Source: an uncultured Lachnospiraceae bacterium | GTDB taxonomy: Bacteria; Bacillota; Clostridia; Lachnospirales; Lachnospiraceae | Assembly (NCBI GenBank): GCA_949840805.1 | Contig: CATKXR010000047.1 | Span: 1-38,950 of the forward strand | Length of the DNA: 38,950 nucleotides | Direction: 5' to 3' | In this document: one piece after another, positions 16,065 to 24,151 of the stretch | Position numbering within the stretch: position 1 is the first letter of the stretch | How the letters are laid out: every line of letters starts with the position of its first letter | Program-made: the position numbers and the translations under genes | The notes under the pieces: model-generated | The model's input: only the letters and a program-made list of their open reading frames with translations | What the model was told of the DNA's origin: nothing | Database searches by the model: none

Positions 16065-17912
16065 TTATTTGGTCAAAACGGAAACTCCCGTATCCTGTAC
16101 GGCACCGCCAAGCGTTTCGCCTTCCAATGCCTTTACGGCAGCCTTCACGCCTTCCTTACCCATAACATCCGGGTTCTGGGCCATGGTGCAGAGCAGATAG
16201 CCGTCATTGATCAGGTTCATGATAGCGTCAGACTTGTCAAAGCCCACGCCTACGATATCGGATTTGCCGGAAGCCTTGATGGCATTACCTGTTCCGGTAG
16301 TAGAACCTTCGTTACAGCCAAAGATGCCCACAACGCCCTGCGTAATGTAGTTTTCTGCGATGGTCTGGGACTTTGCCGCATCGCCTTCGCCGTACTGGGT
16401 TTCCATCAGCTCAAAGTCTTTGCCTTCAAAAGCGGAGCGGAAGCCGGCCTCTCTCTTGACCGTGGAGTCCGTTGCCGCGTTGACATTTACAATACCGATC
16501 TTGCCGGAAGTGGTTCCTGCAGCTTCCAGGGCTTTGATCATTTCTTCACCGGCAGTTTTTCCGGCAGCCTCATTGTCTGTGGAGAAGGTTGCTTCTGCGT
16601 CTACGTTAGCAGGAGAGTCTACATACACAATCTTGACTCCGGAGGAGGCAGCTTCTTTTAATGCAGAAGAAATCGCGTCAGGACCGTTTGCCGCTACAAT
16701 AATGGCCTGGTAGTTGCCGGCCACGGCATTGTTCACACACTCGATCTGCTGTGCGTCATCCTTGGTGTTGGGAGACATGAAAGTAACCGATACACCCAGT
16801 TCTTTTGCAGCTTCCTGAGCGCCCTCGTTTAAAGTGACCCAGTGCTGGTCAATGGAATCCATGGTGATGAGGGCAATCTTCCATTCCTGGCTTGCGGTTA
16901 CAGCCTCATTGGAGGAAGCAGCCGCAGCGCTCCCGCCGGCCTTGATGGCAGAAACTCCGGTATCCGTTACTTTGCCGCCAAGAGATTCGCCGTTGACTGC
17001 CTTCACGGCAGCTTTTACGCCTTCTTCTCCCATGACATCCGGATTCTGTGCCATGGTGCAGAGCAGGTAGCCGTCATCGATCAGATTCAGGATCGCATCC
17101 GATTTATCAAAGCCAACGCCGATAATATCAGATTTGCCGGAAGCCTTGATGGCATTGCCTGTTCCGGTGGTAGAGCCTTCGTTACAGCCAAAGATGCCTA
17201 CAACGCCCTGGGTAATATAGTTTTCTGCAATGGTCTGGGACTTTGCTGCATCGCCCTCGCCGTACTGGGTTTCCATCAGCTCGAAATCCTTGCCTTCAAA
17301 AGCAGAGCGGAAACCGGCTTCTCTCTTAACAGTAGAATCGGTTGCGGCATTTACGTTTACAATACCGATCTTGCCGGAGGTGATACCTGCAGCTTCCAGG
17401 CCTTTGATCATCTCTTCGCCTGCGGTTTTTCCAGCGGCTTCATTGTCTGTGGAGAAGGTTGCTTCAGCGTCTACATTGGCAGGAGAGTCCACATACACGA
17501 TCTTCACTCCGGAGGAAGCAGCTTCCTTGAGCGCGGAGGAAATGGCGTCCGGGCCGTTTGCCGCCACGATGATTGCCTGATACCCGCCGGCCACGGCATT
17601 GTTCACACATTCGATCTGCTGTGCGTCATCCTTGGTGTTGGGAGACATGAAGGTAACGGATACACCCAGTTCGGCGGCGGCTTTCTGCGCCCCTTCGTTT
17701 AAAGTAACCCAGTGCTGGTCAATAGAGTCCATGGTGATCAAGGCAATTTTCACATCGCCGGACGGGGCCGCCTCATCTGCTTTGGTGTCTGCTGCCGCTT
17801 CGCTCGCAGCGGGAGCCGCTGCGGTTTCGGCAGGTTTGGAACCGCCGCAGCCCGTAACAGATGCTGCCACAAGCGCCGCACAACTTAACATTGCCAGTAA
17901 CTTTTTCTTCAT
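16065..17912 (-). CDS. Sugar-binding lipoprotein with two tandem binding domains
   Basis: A 615-residue ABC substrate-binding protein. It has a lipoprotein signal peptide (MKKKLLAML...SVTGC, lipid Cys22), then an Ala/Asp-rich linker, then two complete type-1 periplasmic-binding domains (Peripla_BP_4) at residues 55-324 and 345-615. Each begins KIALITMDSIDQHW and ends DTGVS. They differ at only about 20 positions, against a normal single domain of about 300 residues. A short Ala/Ser linker joins them. AAGGAGG precedes the ATG. The permease and ATPase genes lie directly upstream in the same direction. It is the last gene of the cluster, with a hairpin-capable gap (GCCGC/GCGGC near 17950) before it. 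The ligand is probably a monosaccharide, but its identity cannot be read from the sequence. Confidence 0.93.
   Translation of the reverse strand: MKKKLLAMLSCAALVAASVTGCGGSKPAETAAAPAASEAAADTKADEAAPSGDVKIALITMDSIDQHWVTLNEGAQKAAAELGVSVTFMSPNTKDDAQQIECVNNAVAGGYQAIIVAANGPDAISSALKEAASSGVKIVYVDSPANVDAEATFSTDNEAAGKTAGEEMIKGLEAAGITSGKIGIVNVNAATDSTVKREAGFRSAFEGKDFELMETQYGEGDAAKSQTIAENYITQGVVGIFGCNEGSTTGTGNAIKASGKSDIIGVGFDKSDAILNLIDDGYLLCTMAQNPDVMGEEGVKAAVKAVNGESLGGKVTDTGVSAIKAGGSAAAASSNEAVTASQEWKIALITMDSIDQHWVTLNEGAQEAAKELGVSVTFMSPNTKDDAQQIECVNNAVAGNYQAIIVAANGPDAISSALKEAASSGVKIVYVDSPANVDAEATFSTDNEAAGKTAGEEMIKALEAAGTTSGKIGIVNVNAATDSTVKREAGFRSAFEGKDFELMETQYGEGDAAKSQTIAENYITQGVVGIFGCNEGSTTGTGNAIKASGKSDIVGVGFDKSDAIMNLINDGYLLCTMAQNPDVMGKEGVKAAVKALEGETLGGAVQDTGVSVLTK
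16068..17750. repeat. 870-bp tandem duplication inside the binding-protein gene
   Basis: The DNA from about 16068-16880 repeats at about 16941-17750 with a constant offset of 870 bp. For example, the block starting at 16741 matches that starting at 17611. Most differences are silent. The period equals 290 codons, so the frame is kept. Confidence 0.95.
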
Positions 17913-17986
17913 AAAACATCCTCCTTTTTAAATGGTGTTATAATCAGCCGCGTTTTTCAGCGGCCAGATACCTGTGATTACAAATC

Positions 17987-19000
17987 TTATGACGATTTCT
18001 TTCCAAAACTGCCGGAGCGGACTACCACATCCAGAAGTACGGAAAATACTACGATTATGCCGATAACCAGACGCTGGATTCCCACCTGGGCCCCGATCAT
18101 GTTCAGGCCGTTTTCCAGAGTCTGCCATACGGCGGCGCCTGCGAAAGTACCCAGTAAAAGCCCGGTTCCTCCAAGAGGAGAGATACCGCCGATAACGCCG
18201 GCTGCCACGCCATACATCTCATACATATTTCCGGCTTCCATATTACCCATACCTGCCTGCGCGCACAAAATCAGCCCTACCACACATGCACAAACGGCAC
18301 TGACCAGATAAGCCTTGATCGTGGTGGTGACTACATTGACACCGGACAGCTTGGCCGCGTCCACATTGGAACCAATCGCATAGATGTGCCGGCCGGTTCT
18401 TGTCTTGGACAGTAAAAAGAAAAATACGAAAAACAGTACCAGGGCGATCCAAAAGGTATTAAAGATTCCAAAAGTCTTTCCGTAGTAGAAAAAGTTCTGA
18501 AAACTGTCGCCTGCCTCTTTGCCGATACCCGTGGCAATGGCATCTGTGTTCCGGTTGTTGTTGACCATGTAGGCGGCTCCCCTGGTGACGAACATGGTGC
18601 CTAAAGTGGCGATAAAAGGAGGCAGTTTAAATTTGCCTACCAGAATGCCGTTTACCACACCACAGCAAAGACAGCAGATCAGCGCCACCAGCATGGCGGC
18701 AACGGGGGTGATGCCCTTGGTCATCATAGTTGCGGATATCATGGCGCTCATGCCGACCATGGAACCGATGGAAAGGTCAATGTTGCCGGTAATGAGCAGA
18801 TAGCTCTGCCCTACTCCGATCAGAAGATACTTGGACATGGAACGAAGAAGATTCATGATGTTCTGCCCGGAAAATACATTCTGGTCGATCAGTCCAAAAG
18901 CGATATAGATAACGATCAGACCGGTAAATGCTGTGATCACGGCACCCATCCCACGGGTGCCAAGAAGCCGTCTCACGGTGCTTTGTTTATTTTCATACAT
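17987..19000 (-). CDS. Sugar ABC transporter permease (RbsC/MglC type)
   Basis: A 337-residue permease of the BPD_transp_2 family, with about eight to ten membrane segments. IDLSIGSMVGMSAM and GGISPLGGTGLLLGTFAGA are family landmarks. I prefer the ATG at 19000 because GGAGG lies 8 nt before it. An ATG at 19015 contains that site and has none of its own. It forms a homodimer channel that partners the ATPase encoded upstream and the binding lipoprotein encoded downstream. Confidence 0.94.
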   Translation of the reverse strand: MYENKQSTVRRLLGTRGMGAVITAFTGLIVIYIAFGLIDQNVFSGQNIMNLLRSMSKYLLIGVGQSYLLITGNIDLSIGSMVGMSAMISATMMTKGITPVAAMLVALICCLCCGVVNGILVGKFKLPPFIATLGTMFVTRGAAYMVNNNRNTDAIATGIGKEAGDSFQNFFYYGKTFGIFNTFWIALVLFFVFFFLLSKTRTGRHIYAIGSNVDAAKLSGVNVVTTTIKAYLVSAVCACVVGLILCAQAGMGNMEAGNMYEMYGVAAGVIGGISPLGGTGLLLGTFAGAAVWQTLENGLNMIGAQVGIQRLVIGIIVVFSVLLDVVVRSGSFGKKSS

Positions 19001-19058
19001 AGTCCTGTCCTCCATTTTGTAAAGCGAAATTCATATTACAGCCTTATCTTATATCCTC

Positions 19059-20567
19059 TCAGCCAGCCTGTTGCTTTTTTTCAAATTCCGTGGCGAACTT
19101 CAGCACTTCATTCTGGGTAGTCTCGCGGGCCATGACTTCTCCGGTGATCCGGCCATCACACATGACGATAACCCGGTCTGCGATTCCTAAGACCTCTGGC
19201 ATTTCCGATGACACAAACATAACGGCAATTCCGTCTTGCTTCAGCTTGTTCATCAGATTGTAAATCTCTACTTTAGCGCCCACATCGATTCCTCTTGTCG
19301 GTTCGTCAAAGATCACCACCCGGGAGTTGCGGGCGAGCCATTTTCCCACCACGACCTTTTGCTGATTGCCGCCGGAAAGGTTGGCCGCGTTAATCTCCAC
19401 ATTAGGCGTTTTGATCATAAGATTTTGGACTGCTTCTTTACAAAGCTGGTCTTCTTTCTCACTGCTGATGACTCCCATGCCATTGCAGAGGAGATCCAGG
19501 TTGGGAAGGGCAAGATTGTGGCGGATGCTCAATTTTGTGCAAAGCCCGTCTTTTTTCCGGTCCTCCGGTGCAAGGACAATGCCTGCTTTGATGGCATCCA
19601 TAGGACAATGGATGTTTACTTCCTTTCCGTCTAAGAAGATTTGTCCGCTGGTCTTGGGATCCACTCCGAAGATGGCCCGTGTCGTTTCCGTCCTTCCGGC
19701 GCCCATCAGACCGGCAAATCCTACGATCTCTCCTTCATACAGAGAAAAGCTGATATCCCGGACCAGCTTGCCGGCGTTTAAATTCTTCACTTCAAAGATC
19801 TTCTTACCCCTGGAACAGGCTATTCTGGGAAATTGTTCTTTGATTTCCCGCCCTACCATGTTGGCGATGATCTGATCCATAGTCATGCTGGAAAAATCAC
19901 CGTCCATGATATACTGGCCGTCCCGCATGATAGTTACCCGGTCTACGATAGCCTGCAGCTCTTCCAGGCGATGGGAGATATAGACAATACCGCATCCGTC
20001 CTCTTTCAGCTTGCGGATGATCCGGAACAGTTCTTCGATTTCCTTGGCGGTCAGGGAAGAAGTCGGCTCATCCATAATCAGGATTTTTGCATGGATAGAA
20101 AGGGCTTTGGCGATTTCAACCATCTGTTGTTTGGATACGGGCAGATCCCCCACGGTCTGCCGGGGGTCAAGATCGATCTTGAGCTCCCCCAGGATCTCTG
20201 CGGCTTCCGCCTCCATCTCACTGTTTTTCAGCATGACTCCGCCTACTCGTTCCCGCCCCAAAAACATGTTTTCCGTTACCGACAGGTGACGGCACATATT
20301 TAATTCCTGATGAATGATGGCCACACCTGCTGCCTGCGCCTGCTTGGGCGTCAAGCTTTCATACTCTTTTCCAAATATGGACATGGTTCCGCCATCCTTG
20401 GTATAAACGCCGCTCAAAATTTTCATCAGAGTGGATTTTCCGGCTCCGTTCTCGCCCAGAAGCGCCATAACCTCCCCGGAACGCAGTTCAAAATTCACAT
20501 GGTCAAGAGCCTTCACGCCTGGAAAATTCTTGACAATGTCTTTCATGGATACAATGATTTCTCCCAT
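19059..20567 (-). CDS. Sugar ABC transporter ATPase, two cassettes (RbsA/MglA type)
   Basis: A 502-residue protein with two fused nucleotide-binding domains. Cassette 1 has Walker A GENGAGKS (38-45), signature LPVSKQQ and Walker B LIMDEPTS. Cassette 2 has the usual degenerate Walker A (LMGAGRTE), signature LSGGNQQK and Walker B IFDEPTRGID. This pattern is normal for the carbohydrate uptake-2 (CUT2) family, where cassette 1 carries most of the ATP binding. It follows the ROK gene by 93 nt. It contrasts with the paralogous protein at 21630, whose motifs are lost. Confidence 0.96.
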   Translation of the reverse strand: MGEIIVSMKDIVKNFPGVKALDHVNFELRSGEVMALLGENGAGKSTLMKILSGVYTKDGGTMSIFGKEYESLTPKQAQAAGVAIIHQELNMCRHLSVTENMFLGRERVGGVMLKNSEMEAEAAEILGELKIDLDPRQTVGDLPVSKQQMVEIAKALSIHAKILIMDEPTSSLTAKEIEELFRIIRKLKEDGCGIVYISHRLEELQAIVDRVTIMRDGQYIMDGDFSSMTMDQIIANMVGREIKEQFPRIACSRGKKIFEVKNLNAGKLVRDISFSLYEGEIVGFAGLMGAGRTETTRAIFGVDPKTSGQIFLDGKEVNIHCPMDAIKAGIVLAPEDRKKDGLCTKLSIRHNLALPNLDLLCNGMGVISSEKEDQLCKEAVQNLMIKTPNVEINAANLSGGNQQKVVVGKWLARNSRVVIFDEPTRGIDVGAKVEIYNLMNKLKQDGIAVMFVSSEMPEVLGIADRVIVMCDGRITGEVMARETTQNEVLKFATEFEKKQQAG

Positions 20568-20660
20568 CTGCTTCCCCGCTTCCTTTCTGGTAATAGTATA
20601 AATAGTATTGTGTCGTCCGGATGTGCGATGCCCGCAGCCTTCAGGAAAAAGCCGACCGGT

Positions 20661-21539
20661 TTACGCTTGTTCAAAACGGCCGTTGATGGCGGCAGAGAGG
20701 GCCGCCATATCCCCCAGAGATTCTCCCAGGCTGGCAGGAACTATCATACAGGCATCCAGGTTTTTGGTAAGTGTCTCCGCTTTGAGGACCTCATACATGG
20801 AATCTGCCATAAAACGGTTTGCCCTTACATAGATGCTTCCGATCACAATTTTATCCGGATTTAAAATATCGATCAGAAGAGAAAGCAATTTACCCAGATA
20901 ATATCCTGTGGATTTCCAGATCCGAAGCGCCTCTTTGTCTCCCGAGGCAGCTAATTCGGCCAGCCGGGCAGCGCTTCCGAGTCCATATTGGGCAATGCCT
21001 CCGCCGCTGCAGTAGCCTTCATAAGAGCCGGCTTTCCCGTAACCGATATGTCCCTGGTCGAAAAGCCTCACATGTCCCACTTCGCCGGCCATTCCGCAGG
21101 AACCTTCGTAAAGTCTTCCGTTTAAGATCAACCCGGCGCCAAGCCCGGTGCCAAAGGTAAGGAATATCATGTTTTCACAGCCTTCTCCTGCACCGAATTT
21201 CCACTCTGCCACAGCGCAGGCATTTGCATCGTTTTCCAGATAGGTCGGCACATGGAAATGCTTTGACAAGAGTTCCGTAATCGGCACCTGATCCCATCCC
21301 GGCAGGTTTGGAGGGCTTAAGATCAAACCGTTTTTGCAGTCGAGAGGGCCGCCGCAGCTTACGCCTATGGCAGTTATCTGCCCGGTCCATAGCTGCCTGG
21401 CGGCCCTTAAGATCTGCGTCAATGTCCGTTCCTTATCCTGGGTGGGAAAACGAATCTTTTCCAGAATGGTTCCCTGTTCGTCTCCCCGTACTACCGCGCA
21501 CTTTGTACCGCCAATATCAATTCCGATATATTCCTTCAT
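20661..21539 (-). CDS. ROK-family sugar kinase
   Basis: A 292-residue ROK protein, probably a cytoplasmic glucokinase-like enzyme. The ATP-binding IDIGGTK is at 7-13, the catalytic Asp104 is in ENDANA, and GTGLGAG is present. The usual zinc motif C-x-C-G-x2-G-C is replaced by I-G-Y-G-K-A-G-S in the corresponding place, followed by a conserved YEGYCSGGG. This variant occurs in other Firmicutes ROK proteins. There is no N-terminal helix-turn-helix, so it is a kinase rather than a repressor. I chose the ATG at 21539 because GAGGAAGA precedes it. It sits at the head of the transporter genes. Confidence 0.92.
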   Translation of the reverse strand: MKEYIGIDIGGTKCAVVRGDEQGTILEKIRFPTQDKERTLTQILRAARQLWTGQITAIGVSCGGPLDCKNGLILSPPNLPGWDQVPITELLSKHFHVPTYLENDANACAVAEWKFGAGEGCENMIFLTFGTGLGAGLILNGRLYEGSCGMAGEVGHVRLFDQGHIGYGKAGSYEGYCSGGGIAQYGLGSAARLAELAASGDKEALRIWKSTGYYLGKLLSLLIDILNPDKIVIGSIYVRANRFMADSMYEVLKAETLTKNLDACMIVPASLGESLGDMAALSAAINGRFEQA

Positions 21540-21561
21540 AATTTCTTCCTCATCTGTAATT

Positions 21562-21570
21562 AGTATAACA
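21562..21570 (-). promoter_or_regulatory. Extended -10 promoter before the ROK gene
   Basis: On the minus strand, TGT-TATACT forms an extended -10 element (TATACT at 21562-21567) about 20 nt before the ROK ATG. The -35 region is poor, which is usual for promoters needing an activator. It may be the target of the YesN-type regulator. Confidence 0.45.
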
Positions 21571-21629
21571 TGACAAAAAGACAACAAAAAGAGGGTATTC
21601 TTTCGGTTAAGGTAGACAATCTTTTGATT

Positions 21630-23105
21630 TTATAATCGCGAGCAGATATATTTAGCATTTTTGCACAATTCGAATTCAAACTCACTTTTTTCATAAGAAA
21701 CCGTACATTTCCCGTTTTCCACCACCATCAGCCGGTCCGAAATCTCCAGCGTATCGGAAATATTGGCGGTGATGATCAGGACGGCAGTGCCTTCTTTTAG
21801 AATTTCCCGCAGAAGCGCCAGAATCCGCATGCGGACAAACATATCGCCTCTGGCAAGGGGCTGTACACATACCAGGACACGGGGCTTGAAAAGGTGAATC
21901 CTGTGATAAACCAGGGCAATCTGATCTCCTAAAGGCAGATTGGCCACTGTGGATTCAAAGATAACGTCACCGGCCACGAGGGCATATTCATTTCTGATAC
22001 TTTTATAGATTCTTCCCGGAATCACGCTTCGTTTCAACTTGCGGTCAAGAAGAAAGGTCAGGTTTTCCATGTAGGTTCTTTCACGAAACAGAAGCGATTC
22101 CGTACAGTCCTTTGGGATCACGGCAATTCCTGCTTTCAGGTAATCGAGAGCCTGTTTGCGGTCGTAAGGATCATGTTCCAAGGTAATGCGCCCACGCCTG
22201 CATACGGTAGTTCCAGTCAGAAGTGATAAGATATCCCCTGCAATCTGATTGTCCATGTCATAAAGAGTCAGGCATTCTCCTCTGTGAAGGACAAAGCCAA
22301 GGCCCTGGAGATAGCGGGTGTATACACTATGAAAATGCAGGACGCCTTCCTCCGAGTCCGGATCGGTCTCTGCATCGGGAACAAACCAGTCCGTAATATA
22401 AGGGGCCATCTGCCTGGAGGTCATCTCGTCCCGCTCAAATACTTTGATGATCTGGCCGTCATAGAACAGGGAAGTCCGGTCTGCAATCTGGAACAGCTCT
22501 TCGTGGTGGTTTCCTATGTAAAGAATGGATATGCCGTTATTTCTGATATTTTTAAGCATTGCCTGGAATTGTGCCAACTCATATTGGCTCAGAAAATTCC
22601 CAGGATTGTCTACAATAATCAGTTTGCATCCCAAAAGAAGCCCCTTCCCCAATTCGACCAGACAACGTTCCAGCGGAGTCAGAGAAGACACCCGCTTTCG
22701 GATGTTGATCGGAATTGCCTGTTCCTTAAAAAAGGCTTCGGCCTGTTCGTTCAACACCCGTTCATTAATAAAATATTTTTTAAAACCTTTACGAAGGACA
22801 AACAGATTATCTACCACGCTCAGTCTCTCTACCAGATGGCTTGTCTGCTCTATGACATAAACCTTGTTGGCGCTTTTGCTGTGAAAGGAATAGCTGTTGA
22901 CGATCTTTCCGTCAAACCATACAGTTCCAAAAGAAATAGGAAGGTTCTCACAGAGCAGGTCAACCAATTCTTTATGTCCTTTGTCACGGCCGGTTAAAAG
23001 CCCCATGATTTCCCCGGCAAACATCTGAAAATTCAGATTGTCAAGAAAAATCTCCCCGTTCCATACGAGGCTTACATGATTCATGCGCAGCAATTCCCGT
23101 CTCAT
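21630..23105 (-). CDS. Degenerate double ABC-ATPase-like protein (pseudo-ATPase)
   Basis: A 491-residue paralogue of RbsA/MglA-type ATPases with both cassettes in order but with broken motifs. In cassette 1 the Walker A is TGRDKGHKE (38-46), with the last Gly changed to His and the Ser/Thr to Glu. The signature is SLTPLERC rather than LSGGQ, and Walker B ends VDNP, so the catalytic Glu is Asn167. A His remains near 200. In cassette 2 the Walker A region reads LYDMDNQIAGD, the signature NLPLGDQ, and Walker B VCVQP (Gln415 for Glu). The protein should not hydrolyse ATP. It lies between the YesM-type kinase (26 nt upstream) and the ROK/transporter genes, so a regulatory or scaffold role is likely (inference). 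It has no membrane segments. Confidence 0.85.
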   Translation of the reverse strand: MRRELLRMNHVSLVWNGEIFLDNLNFQMFAGEIMGLLTGRDKGHKELVDLLCENLPISFGTVWFDGKIVNSYSFHSKSANKVYVIEQTSHLVERLSVVDNLFVLRKGFKKYFINERVLNEQAEAFFKEQAIPINIRKRVSSLTPLERCLVELGKGLLLGCKLIIVDNPGNFLSQYELAQFQAMLKNIRNNGISILYIGNHHEELFQIADRTSLFYDGQIIKVFERDEMTSRQMAPYITDWFVPDAETDPDSEEGVLHFHSVYTRYLQGLGFVLHRGECLTLYDMDNQIAGDILSLLTGTTVCRRGRITLEHDPYDRKQALDYLKAGIAVIPKDCTESLLFRERTYMENLTFLLDRKLKRSVIPGRIYKSIRNEYALVAGDVIFESTVANLPLGDQIALVYHRIHLFKPRVLVCVQPLARGDMFVRMRILALLREILKEGTAVLIITANISDTLEISDRLMVVENGKCTVSYEKSEFEFELCKNAKYICSRL

Positions 23106-23131
23106 AAAACCTCCTGCAAATACCGTTAATC

Positions 23132-24151
23132 TTATTCCCGTACCAACGGAAGCTCGATCATCACATCCGTGCCGGCGCCTTCCCGGCTGTAGAAACAGAT
23201 GCCGAATTCCTCTCCGAACAGCAGCTTGATCCTGTTATTTACATTCACAAGGGCAATTCCGCCTCTTTTTCCTTCCTGATTTTCCACATCGTCGAGAGAC
23301 AGCCTCCGAAGCTTTTCGTTTAGCTGTTTTAATGTTTTTTCATCCATCCCCATACCGTTGTCAGAAACGCGGATTCTAAGCCGCTCGTCACTGACGCCGA
23401 TTCGGATGACCAGACAGCCTTTTCCGATTTTTCTTTCAATTCCATGGTAAATGGAATTTTCTACAATTGGCTGGAGCGTCAGCTTGGGGAGACAGTATCG
23501 GAGAATATCCAGTTCATTCAGCTCGTCATCATGTTCATACTCAATACTCAGAGACAGCTTATCCCCAAAGCGGAACTGCTGGATATAATAATAATTTTCA
23601 ATATTGGCAAGCTCGTCCTCCAGAGTAACCAGATGCTCCATCTGAGAAATGGTGTAGCGGAAAAAAGTGCCGAGGGCTTCTGTCATCTCCGCTACGCTGT
23701 CCAGGCCGGCAAGCAGCGCCTCGCTACGGATTCCTTCCAGGGTATTATACAGGAAATGCGGGTTGATCTGGTTTTGAAGCGCCAGATATTCTGCCTGTTT
23801 TTTTGACACATTGATCAGATTGTTTTTATCCATTATTTCATTGAACCGCAGAATCACCTGTTCGCTTTCCGGGGTTAGGGGATAACGCAGGTGGAACAGG
23901 TCGTTCAACACATAACCCATAACAAACTGCCCATAAATCTTTTTTGTCTCCCGGTAAGGCATTACCACCAAACGGAATCCCGCGTATAAGTATATAGCGA
24001 TAGCGGCAGTAAGGCAAACGGCGGGCAGGATGCTCAGCCCTGTCCTTACAGACAGGAACCAGAACGCTCCTAAAACTGCCGCCCAAAGTAAAGTGCCTGT
24101 CCAGGCAAAGATAAGCAGCCGCCAGGATAAGTATTTCATTTTTTCGGTCAT
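23132..24151 (-). CDS. YesM-type sensor histidine kinase with minimal extracytoplasmic part
   Basis: A 339-residue kinase. Two membrane helices (about 12-34 and 39-63) are separated by only a few residues, so the usual large extracytoplasmic domain is missing. His_kinase domain: phospho-acceptor His132 in NQINPHFLYNTL. The ATPase domain has N box LQPIVENSIYHGIE, G1 SDNGMGM and G2 GIALVNVNNRI. It overlaps the regulator gene by 4 nt (ATGA), so they are coupled. Lack of a sensor domain suggests that signal comes through a partner protein. The described case of a LytS-type kinase working with the sugar-binding protein XylFII in Clostridium beijerinckii is a close analogy. Confidence 0.93.
   Translation of the reverse strand: MTEKMKYLSWRLLIFAWTGTLLWAAVLGAFWFLSVRTGLSILPAVCLTAAIAIYLYAGFRLVVMPYRETKKIYGQFVMGYVLNDLFHLRYPLTPESEQVILRFNEIMDKNNLINVSKKQAEYLALQNQINPHFLYNTLEGIRSEALLAGLDSVAEMTEALGTFFRYTISQMEHLVTLEDELANIENYYYIQQFRFGDKLSLSIEYEHDDELNELDILRYCLPKLTLQPIVENSIYHGIERKIGKGCLVIRIGVSDERLRIRVSDNGMGMDEKTLKQLNEKLRRLSLDDVENQEGKRGGIALVNVNNRIKLLFGEEFGICFYSREGAGTDVMIELPLVRE

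Noticed and set aside
16360..17931. Plus-strand open frames opposite the binding-protein gene, including a pair that look duplicated
   Set aside because: The duplication simply mirrors the tandem repeat in the real minus-strand gene. No start signals support them.
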